NCBI GenBank assembly: GCA_035048485.1
Contig: CM068586.1
Span: forward strand, 28,042,349 to 28,106,348
Source: Pteria penguin
Lineage: Eukaryota > Mollusca > Bivalvia > Pterioida > Pteriidae
Length of the DNA stretch: 64,000 nucleotides
Reading direction: 5' to 3'
The notes below the pieces were generated by a model. The model was not told the DNA's origin. It was given only the letters and a program-made list of their open reading frames with translations, and did no database searches. The first letter of the stretch is position 1, and every line of letters starts with the position of its first letter. The position numbers were made by a program, and so were the translations under genes. Shown in pieces: positions 56,195 through 64,000 of this stretch.

Positions 56195-56720
56195 AGGCCC
56201 TGTCACACTGTAACGTTTAGTTCGAAGTTTGGTTGCGTTTTGAAAAACAAAATTGAGAAACGCGGGGAACGTGGACGTTCTTCAAATTAAGTTTCTAGGT
56301 CAACGATGTTATAACGTTCTTGTAACCCTTGGGTAAATCTCAGTCAACATTCACTCAGCGTCAGGCGACGCTTATGGTCGAAAACAGCAGCAAAACCAAG
56401 CCTTCCATTGCGTTCTCAGCGCTTTGATAGCGTTCTCATAGCATCTACAGCGCCTTGGTAGCATTCTCATATCGTTTGGGTAGCGTCGGCTTTGCGTCCA
56501 GGTAACGTTTCATTGTTTATTCCATCGTCCAGCCAACGTTCTCGACGTTTGCCCGGCGTCTAGCTGACGTTCTCGAAGTTTCCACAGCAGGGAGCATTTG
56601 TGTAACGTTCTTGTTACGTTTCGCCAACCTGCCGCTGGACGCGCAGTATAAAAGAAAGGGGGGGGGGGCTTTTTCCAGAGTGCATAATTTCCATTTCAAC
56701 CACCGCGCAATCAACATCGC
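56195..56720 (+). mobile_element. PIF/Harbinger-like 5' end with TATA promoter and CGTTCTC repeats
   Basis: Opens with GGCCCTGTCACACTGTAACG, the kind of terminus seen in PIF/Harbinger elements. It then has many spaced copies of GCGTTCTC/AACGTTCT-like motifs (56310-56630) and a TATA box TATAAAAG near 56647, followed about 75 bp later by an ATG (56726). The other terminus was not found, so boundaries are open. Confidence 0.45.
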
Positions 56721-56769
56721 AGAAGTATGCTTCCCAAAAGTTAGAGGCCAGCAGCAGAGGTCAGTGCAA

Positions 56770-56931
56770 TAGCTATTGCCAACGAGCAGTATCCTCTCTC
56801 AGCGAGATTGTTACCATCACCGCAGAGGTTCATTATCCCCCTGTTGAAAGCGTTGGATATCTGATCCTCATCAAGTTGCGAAGGACCAAGCAGGTCTTTA
56901 CTATCAACTTCACAGTCTTTGGTTTGTGCTG
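56770..56931 (-). pseudogene. PIF/Harbinger transposase C-terminal remnant
   Basis: On the minus strand 56931-56845 reads KPKTVKLIVKTCLVLRNLMR then IRYPTLS, resembling the end of a DDE_Tnp_4 transposase (a V-x-x-I-V-x-x-C-x-x-L-H/R-N pattern). No catalytic residues remain. Its presence beside the Harbinger-like end supports a decayed element. Confidence 0.5.
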
Positions 56932-56999
56932 CATAGTGCCAACAATCACTTGGAACCTGGACTATTCTTATTACATTATCACATTATTATTTGGCAACC

Positions 57000-57352
57000 A
57001 AAATGCAGTGACAAATGTCTATTTTTAGTAACAATGATTTTTAGAATTGACCTTTTGACCCCCAAATCAATCCCATCCTAGACCTTTACATGAGCTAATC
57101 TTATATGAAGTTTGAAAGAAATCAATAATTCCTAACTCAAGTTATCATCTGGAAACCGAAATATAATGATAAATGTCTAGTTTTAGAAATAGGGACCCTT
57201 CAAGTTAACATTTTGGCCCCAAAACATTGTATGAAGTTTGAAGCAAATTGGTCATTCTTCACTGAAGTTATTGTATGGAAACCATCCGGACAGACAGACA
57301 GACGGACGGACAGACGGACAACGACAAATATTACAGACCCCTCTTGTTTCAC
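57000..57352 (-). repeat. Dispersed ACAAGAG repeat, reverse orientation
   Basis: On the minus strand it begins AACAAGAGGGGTCTGTAATA, followed by a GTCTGTCCGTCC-type run and ATGGTTTCCATACAATAACT. A phrase AAATGTCTA(T/G)TTTTAG occurs twice (57013 and 57170), giving two subunits of about 155 bp. ORFs through the GAC/GTC run are artefacts. Confidence 0.65.
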
Positions 57353-57445
57353 TGGCAGAGGACTGATAAAAGTCACAATTATGTGAAATACGTAAATATA
57401 AAAGAATATGGAAATCAAGTAATGCAATATCCATATATATATATA

Positions 57446-57560
57446 CAGTATAATCTGTGTATTCCGAATCTTGAGTATTCCGATATTCTGTCTATTCCAA
57501 TGATATTCTATGGTCCCAACAATTTCCCTATTAAGTATATACGAAAATAATTTGTGTATT
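57446..57560 (+). repeat. Possible Tigger/pogo-type terminus
   Basis: ACAGTATAATCTGTGTATTC, CGAATCTTGAGTATTCCGAT with repeated GTATTCCG(A/T) phrases resembles pogo/Tigger ends (CAGTA...ATTCCGA). No matching inverted end found in the window. Confidence 0.3.
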
Positions 57561-57780
57561 CCGTATTCTGTGCACTCCGAATTCAGATCATAAATTCTGT
57601 CCCATAATCTACTTAATACTTAATTAAACTTTGTCTATTCTGATTTGTATTTGTTTATCCAACATGAGTCTCAGGCTAAGAAAGGCTTATCAATGGCCAT
57701 TTAAATAGATAATTGGTTTGTTTGTGTTTGTCTACGTCAGATCAGGTACCTGTGTGTGATATTTAACGAGTTGTAGTCAG

Positions 57781-57873
57781 GTAAAAGAACATCGCGATCG
57801 TGCTGACGCCACTCAAGACGAGAAGTTAAGCAGCGATGATGAGGCTACTTTGGAGCCTATCTTGACATGCTAA
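57781..57873 (+). pseudogene. 30-codon acidic coding-like tail, unidentified
   Basis: After a good splice-acceptor-like TTGTAGTCAG, an open stretch reads VKEHRDRADATQDEKLSSDD, EATLEPILTC and stops at 57871-57873. It could be a terminal exon of an unknown gene or the acidic tail of a pogo/Tigger transposase, given the nearby terminus. It is too short to decide. Confidence 0.25.
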
Positions 57874-59740
57874 TCTTATTCAGAACTATTGAACTGTCTC
57901 GTACGAGTTGGAATACGATGACATATAAACATATTACATAATGCTATATTTTTTTTACGAGAAGACATATCATTTTGTCAACAAATGGGAACATTGGCAG
58001 TATTTTTAGGGTTGACCAAATGACATATTCCCCCTTATAATTTAGTATTTATTTTATTATATATACTGAATGCCATCTGTAGCATAACAAACTCTTTAGA
58101 TAGAATATTGTGACACTTTCACGTAAAATACGAAAGAAGCTGTTGTCATATGACTATGGCAAAAACATGAAACACTTAATAGAAAGATTTACATGTATAC
58201 ATGTATATGCGTATTTACTGAAAAAAGGATTATATTGGTTGTTAAGTTAAATCTATATGGTCCTCATATTTACATTTAGAAATTGAAATCGACGTGCGCA
58301 CATATTTCGCGCATGTGGCAAATTGATTGAATTCACCATCTTATACATTTGATTGCAAAAGCCCGATGACATTCAAAATTTTTAACGATTTGTCATCCAT
58401 TCAAGAAGACTATAAATGAAAATAATAAGGCACAAAAATATTCCGACAATCCAAGGAGCTTATTGTAAGCAAAATCCTTATCTACTAAATGAATTTAGAG
58501 GTTTTTGATATCCAAAGAAGATAATTGATGAATACAAATACATGTATATGTATAATAGACACACGATAATTATATTATTCTATCTTTATACATTAGATAT
58601 TAGGTGTGGATATCTATTGCGATCTTGTAGAACAACTCCCTTATAACTGGACTAGCGTTCTTCCTCTGCTCCTGGAGCATTTTAGTCAGATAGCTTCACC
58701 AAGAAAGAAATTTGTAATAACGGATAATAAATCTGTATTTCCTAGAATCCTAAAATTACACTCCTCTTTTTCCATTCAAATATAAGTGTCTCTCTACGGG
58801 GATACTATTCTGTAAAGTCATATCCTTTAGCAACAGCCACTGGTTTCTCTTCTATTTGTCTTTTGAAAAAATGTTTCGTGAAATAAGTAAAAGTTTTGAT
58901 GTACCAACAATATTTTAACTTTTAGCGATAACCTTAACACAGATTTTAGTAAAATTGCAAGAGATCTTGCCGCACATCCCTTTTTAGAGTTCAAACTCAA
59001 ATTTCAAAGTTAATTCCATGGCAGATGATCCCAACTCTGGGTCTTCCAGGGGTCCGTGATACCATATAACTCTATGTTGTCTAATAGAATGGGTGATACA
59101 TGTTGACTACCGCTGTGTAACACTTTACTCTATATCTATGTACTCAAACGTCCATTTAAGAAAAACTCTTAAACTCCACAATTTTGTAGCGTAAAACCCT
59201 AACGCATTTATTTTGAATTCCGGCGCAGATCTTTGAGCTGGCTAGAAGAAGTTAGAACTTTTAACAAAACCACGAATGTATGACCCTAGAAAAATGTTTT
59301 TGATTTAGGAGTAGTGGGCTCCTACCCTAAACATAATAGCCATATCGTTTATAAAACCATCAAGAACTTAAAATGTATCAACATATAATACGTTACATTT
59401 CCAAATAGCTAAAGGTTTCTATTGTTCGTCTTAATAATCTAAGTAAATAATAATTAATCCTTTTCTGCTTTATCTCTTTGTCAGCTACTTAGTTCTTTTG
59501 AAGATCTCTGAATAATCTTTATGTATTATTGTTGATTTCATAAAGTAGGCAATCGATTACCTGGGTCTCTGCTAAACGAACTGGATCTGCGCGTGCTTGC
59601 CCAACTCACCACATTACTCTAGTCGTTGCTAGGTTTTACATTCACTCATTTATTCACAATTTATCTGTGTCGATTGCCGTCGTATAATTTGTCAACATTT
59701 ACGGCTACTTCATTATTCGTTCTGATAAACTTTGTGCATT
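57874..59740. other. Intergenic / 5' flank of the SLC5-like gene
   Basis: AT-rich; short repeat phrases near 58800-59060 (CACATCCCTTTTTAGAG, GGGTCTTCCAGGGGTCCGTG) recur in part elsewhere. The last few hundred bases should hold the promoter and 5' UTR of the exon at 59741. Confidence 0.35.
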
Positions 59741-59824
59741 ATGTCGACTAAAGGTTTAGATCACTGGGCTGACATATTGGTTGTACTTGCATATTTTGCA
59801 TCAATTGCTTTCATTGGACTTTGG
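59741..59824 (+). CDS. First coding exon of a probable SLC5 sodium-coupled transporter
   Basis: ATG at 59741 codes MSTKGLDHWADILVVLAYFA, SIAFIGLW, then a consensus donor GTAAGT at 59825, in phase 0 after 28 codons. A short N terminus, Asp in ADI, and a first membrane helix ending G-L/I-W fit the start of SLC5 family members (sodium/glucose, monocarboxylate or iodide symporters), where the next exon would give the Ser/Arg-rich loop. I could not find exon 2 before 64000, so the gene continues to the right or is interrupted by the retroelement downstream. The subfamily cannot be told from one helix. Confidence 0.55.
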
Positions 59825-60699
59825 GTAAGTTAGACCACTGTATTAAACATATATAACGGAGATAAAATACATACCTGTATGTTTATGCATTTCAAATACA
59901 GTGTACGTATGGCATAGTTTTGATACCATTGAATGAATTTCAGGAGTGAATGTAGGAAAACAGGAATACATCAAATACACACCTTCTCTTACTGCTATAA
60001 ATATATATAATCAGGATTCAGAGTTTGACCTGTTGCATAGCATCATAACTCGGAATAAATGGGAATCTTTTCATTATTTTGCATATGCCTAATGAGACTG
60101 GAAAATGTGACAGTGAGAGAAGGTCACTGGCAACAAGTGATCTGTTAAAACTTTGTCATATTTGACGGTATAGATAATCAACTACCAGTAAATTAGGGCA
60201 GTTAACAAAGGTCACTAAAGCTTTTATGTTGGAATACTCTGTAAGTTTAAACTTTGTTCAGAATGATTATTTTTGTACTCAAGCAAGACAAATTCACCCA
60301 TATTGTGGCAGCAACACCCTATGTGACGACATCATAATGTGAAGGACTCCATCAAATCAGTTTATTCTGTCTAATTCGGAAGACAGCTAGAGAAGCAGAG
60401 TATAATAAATTACCTTAGAAAAACTCAAGCCAATTAAAGAAATGAAGAGAAACGTTGAGATAAACTCGATTCAAATTATAGAAAATGTATACGGCTGTAT
60501 ACTTCCATAGATAATCAAAGTCATAATCCTATATGTAACGTTAAAAAGAAAACAGAAGACATGGCCAAAGCTGACACAAATCACTATAGGTAATATTAAA
60601 ATGGTATAGAGAACAAGGATGAACAGGTTTCTTAAGACGAGAGGTCATAAAATATCCACAAGAACCGTTTTATGGGATAATATGTCACTATAAAAAATA
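59825..60699. other. Probable SLC5-like intron, nothing recognised
   Basis: No coding exon or shared repeat identified. Confidence 0.3.
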
Positions 60700-60858
60700 G
60701 ACCCTTTCACAATAACTGCAGGACTGACGTCTTGAGGGAAGAAATGATCACTGATCCCGCAAAATGACGTAAGAAACAATCAATATCTGATTATGACGTC
60801 AAAATTTTACAGGAATTTTATCATAAAACGTTAGTCCCGCAGTTATCGTGAAAGGGTC
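60700..60858. mobile_element. Tc1/mariner-type MITE, 159 bp, TA target duplication
   Basis: GACCCTTTCACAATAACTGC, AGGACTGACGT is inverted at the right end (ACGTTAGTCCCGCAGTTATC, GTGAAAGGGTC): about 31 bp of terminal inverted repeat with three mismatches. TA flanks both sides (60698-60699, 60859-60860). Each arm carries TGACGT. No coding sequence. Confidence 0.85.
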
Positions 60859-61190
60859 TATATGCTAGACGATTTAAAGAAGTAATTATGTATCAAATTA
60901 AAAAGAAAAAGATCAACAACAGGAGGACATATTTACCATACTCATATAGGAAATTAGATGATGAAGTAAAAATTAGAATACAAGTAGTATTGTAATCTAT
61001 GTGCATATCGCAAATTCAGGAGCAACAATCAACCAAAAACCTCTACTTAGACAGAAAGGATCAGATGACTTTAATGAGTAAGAATGCCTGTCACACCCAC
61101 TCTGTTCAATAAGTTTAACACATACAAGAAAAAAATGAAAATAACTGGTGTCACATAACTATGGCACTAGCAACAATGTACCACAGTAGG

Positions 61191-61229
61191 CATTCACGGA
61201 CCCCTAAAATTCAGAGGTGAGACCAGGTA
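61191..61229 (+). repeat. Short dispersed repeat shared with 55922-55960
   Basis: CATTCACGGACCCCTAAAAT, TCAGAGGTGAGACCAGGTA, about 80 percent identical by eye to 55922-55960. Confidence 0.6.
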
Positions 61230-61329
61230 GTATATGTTGATTTTGTTATATAACATATATCTTATAAATATGTAAGATTGTATTCAATGTGTGAGTATTT
61301 ATAAAGTAGACTTGTACTACAATTAGAAA

Positions 61330-63100
61330 TTGCGTACCCTTTTTGGAAAAGGACCTAAATATAAGTTACCATCCAGGATAGATTTCAATAAATGCTGTGA
61401 CGTTTCAGAGGATGCTGTAACTACATATTGTAAACGTTGGTGTAAAAAAGAACAGGTAAAGGTTCATGCTTTAAATGATTGGAAATACGAGATTTTAAGA
61501 ATTGTCGATATCCGTATTAAGAACTTTAAGGAAAATCCACATTTATTTCATTGACGGGAAATTCTATTAAAAAGAGGATAGCTGACTTATGTGCTAAATA
61601 TGTCTTTGTTCCTGCTGATAAAGCAGGTAATAATAAGACAATAGTTGTTTGAAAACTATAGTATATTGAAGTACTTAAACGAATTAAACTCCACTCATAC
61701 ATATGTGGAAAGCCCTACCTCAAAAGACAGCACCTTGCACGATCACCTCATGACCATGTCCGACTTCAAAATTAAAACTGATAAATCTGATCTACCAACC
61801 ATATATTGGCTCCCAAAACTACATAAAAGTCCATATCAATCATGTTTCATATCTAATTCTAGCAGCTGCTCTACTACGGTACTATCGAAACATATTACGT
61901 CTGCTCTAACTGCTATAAAAGATCATATTATCAAATATTGTGATGTCGCATTTCATAATAGTAACATCAATTACTTTTGGTCAATTAAAAATTCTCATGA
62001 AGTTATAGACAAACTTCTTTCACTAAATTTCAAAGTGACTCAAATTTCTACATTTGATTTTTTCTACACTTTATACATCTCTGCCTCATGATTTAATTAA
62101 AAGCAAGTTGCTGTCTTTTATACAATGGTGTTTCCACAGATAATCTAAAACTTACATATGTACTTCCAATAACTCCGGATTCTTTTCCAGCAAACAATAT
62201 ACTTCATATAAGTACTGGACTTGCAAGGAATTATGTAAAGCACTAGATTTTCTCATGAATAATATTTTTGTGCAATTTGATGGCAAGATATATCAACAAA
62301 TAGTTGGGATTCCTATGGGCACTAACTGCACGCCTCTGATAGCAGATTTATTTCTTCATTGTTATGAGAGGGATTTTATGGTTTCTATTCAAAAATCAAA
62401 ACGTTTCGACCTCATTTACAAATTTAATAATACTTGCAGATATCTGGATGACATTTTGGTTATCGACAACCCTGACTTTGAACAATGTATATCAGAAATA
62501 TATCCACCAGAACTCAAATTGAATAAAGCTAATTCTTGAGATAAACCTACACCTTTTTTACATTTGAACATCAAATTATCAACCAGATATCTGGATGACA
62601 TTTTGGTTATCGACAACCCTGACTTTGAACAATGTATATCAGAAATATATCCACCAGAACTCAAATTGAATAAAGCTAATTCTTGAGATAAACCTACACC
62701 TTTTTTACATTTGAACATCAAATTATCAACCACCTATTATATACTAATAATTATGATAAACGTGAGAATTTTGGATTTCCTATTGTAAAGTTTCCTTACT
62801 TGGATGGCGATGTCCCTCGACTCCCATCATATGGTATCTATATATCTCAATTAGTTGGATTTGTCAGAGGCTGCACCGATGTTTTGGACTTTAATAAACG
62901 AAATTTACAAATTACTACTAAACTTTTAACTCAGGGTTACAGATATCAAAAGCTAAAAAAACATTCGGCAAATTCTTCAGATCTTATTTAGAACTTAAAT
63001 TTGGAAATATTTCTTTTCAACACTATGTATCCAATGGACTTTCCCATCCTAATTTTTACGGTGATCTCGTATATATACTAAGGAAAATAAAAGGCTCCGA
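61330..63100 (+). pseudogene. Decayed reverse-transcriptase retroelement (Penelope-like or related)
   Basis: Broken coding sequence in several frames: FGKGPKYKLPSRIDFNKC (61342 onward), FVPADKAGNN near 61605, IYWLPKLHKSPYQ (61800), IVGIPMGTNCTPLIADLFL (62298), RYLDDILVI (62438), and after a duplication FPYLDGDVPRLPSYGIYISQ (62792) to about 63100. GIPMG and YLDD are conserved RT motifs. Stops or frameshifts occur near 61553, 61653, 62090 and 62538. Single-ORF RTs with WLPKLHK and this GIPMGTNC box are common in bivalves; I think they belong near the Penelope-like order but am not certain. No endonuclease domain was recognised after the RT. Confidence 0.8.
62437..62730 (+). repeat. 147-bp perfect tandem duplication over the RT active site
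   Basis: 62437-62583 and 62584-62730 appear identical. Each copy holds the YLDD codons (62441-62452 and 62588-62599) and the same TGA stop about 100 bp on, so the stop predates the duplication. The unit is 49 codons, in frame. Confidence 0.95.
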
Positions 63101-63110
63101 TAGCGTTGCA

Positions 63111-63213
63111 CGCTGACTAACAGTGCGGTGGGAACTATATGACGGGCCTTGTCCAAACCTCTTTCAGAGGAGACATGGTCCTGAACCTCGTCCCCTCTGA
63201 CTGTTAGTCGGGA
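63111..63213. other. Paired-end structured segment after the RT element
   Basis: GACTAACAGT (63115-63124) is exactly complementary to ACTGTTAGTC (63200-63209), enclosing a GC-rich 75-bp stretch with an internal hairpin ACCTCTTTCAGAGG. Many retroelements end in folded RNA. I looked for hammerhead core sequences (CTGANGA, GAAA) here and did not find them. Confidence 0.4.
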
Positions 63214-63581
63214 CTCCTACAGATCTAGGGTCTTAGCTCGCTTTCAGACTGGCAGAACACGGTTTATCATGTTGATGTCGCATATATTTTTAAACCATTA
63301 TGTGTTTTACAATACCTTACGTGTTTATATTTTTATGACCTCTCAATATGTGATACCTGTTGACCCTTGTTCTTTACATGTAGGATTATTCATAAATTTT
63401 TAAATGTACGTACTTTGATTGTTCTGCTGTTACGGTGAGTGGGAAGGTGGGCCTGTAAACCACACCAATTATTTTTCTTTTGTCAAATTAAATGACCGTC
63501 CTAAGTCGATATCGTAATTGCACTACAATCAAATATTTTTGTAATGTGTTATATGTGCTAGTATATTATTGATATTCATGT

Positions 63582-63643
63582 ATTGTACAGCTCCATTGTG
63601 ACTTCTGCCACATAACTGAGCCAGTAACTCCTCTTTTTTCTTT
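63582..63643 (+). repeat. 60-bp sequence repeated at 33569-33630
   Basis: Same phrases as the earlier copy (GTGACTTCTGCCACATAACT, GAGCCAGTAACTCCTC), here about 500 bp after the RT coding remnant and followed by different sequence. Confidence 0.75.
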
Positions 63644-64000
63644 CAAATTTGGTCATTGTAGACTTTATTCCGACCAAATCGTAGTAACGTGAAAAGTTAT
63701 TTTTTGGCGGGAAGGTCCATGCCATGGTTTGCTGTAAGTGAAATATCTAAGTTATATAATAATTTTATAATTATCATTTTATTAAAACTTTCAAATTGTA
63801 TACACAAATATATTTTTCTTGTAACATGTGACATCTAAATAAGTATAATTATACCATTTTATGTTTATTATATTTTAAACACTATTACTTTTATATTATA
63901 AGGACTGATTAGAAACCTTTTGTCAAAAATCAAGATTTGCAAACTACATCAAAAGGTACATACTCGCTCTAAAGGTAAAAGGTTAGGCATTTTATATACA
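63644..64000. other. AT-rich end of window, nothing recognised
   Basis: No coding sequence or repeat identified. Confidence 0.35.

Noticed and set aside
57806..57850. 5S rRNA-like string (GAAGTTAAGCAGCG)
   Set aside because: Only a short resemblance to the 5S internal region; the surrounding sequence does not match 5S and reads better as a coding tail.

Overview
The window reads as nuclear DNA of an animal, most likely a marine bivalve mollusc. This is an inference from spliced metazoan genes with long AT-rich introns, tRNA-headed SINEs, a BEL/Pao retrotransposon, and a crowd of non-coding repeats that begin ACAAG and carry GAC/CAAA-rich ends, a texture I associate with bivalves. The species cannot be fixed from sequence alone. 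Most of the window is intron or transposon; host coding sequence is a small part.

Layout. (1) 591-8396, plus strand: the last six exons of EIF3G (translation initiation factor 3 subunit G), whose 4.6 kb fourth intron in this window holds a 1.8 kb minisatellite, a foldback element and a SINE cut by a MITE. (2) 8400-16480: intergenic, with a hairpin cluster and a 58-bp tandem array built from a tRNA 5'-half-like sequence. (3) 16481-38362, minus strand: a complete 11-exon MAN1B1 gene (ER mannosyl-oligosaccharide alpha-1,2-mannosidase, GH47, 660 residues by my splicing). Its introns hold at least eight dispersed repeats, and intron 1 holds a 3.5 kb DNA transposon (34078-37609) with inverted ends, a possible 4-bp target duplication, repeated 10-12 bp internal motifs and a 231-codon ORF. 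(4) 38363-43781: transposon debris. (5) 43782-52510: a one-exon seven-transmembrane receptor gene on the minus strand, split near its N terminus by a full-length 7.5 kb BEL/Pao element (44955-52448) with GGTAC target duplications and LTRs that differ at only two sites I found. (6) 52511-59740: repeats, a PIF/Harbinger-like remnant and a long TA tract. (7) 59741-59824: first coding exon of a probable SLC5 sodium-coupled transporter, plus strand. (8) 60700-63640: a Tc1/mariner-type MITE and a decayed reverse-transcriptase element whose catalytic box has been tandemly duplicated.

The host genes are unrelated in function (translation initiation, ER glycoprotein quality control, signalling, transport), so the window is a normal animal gene neighbourhood and not a functional cluster. 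The strongest discoveries are the receptor gene broken by a very young retrotransposon, and the intron-1 DNA transposon with its unusual subterminal repeats and internally deleted ORF. All exon joins are by eye from codon phase, GT/AG sites and remembered family sequence; no search was run.
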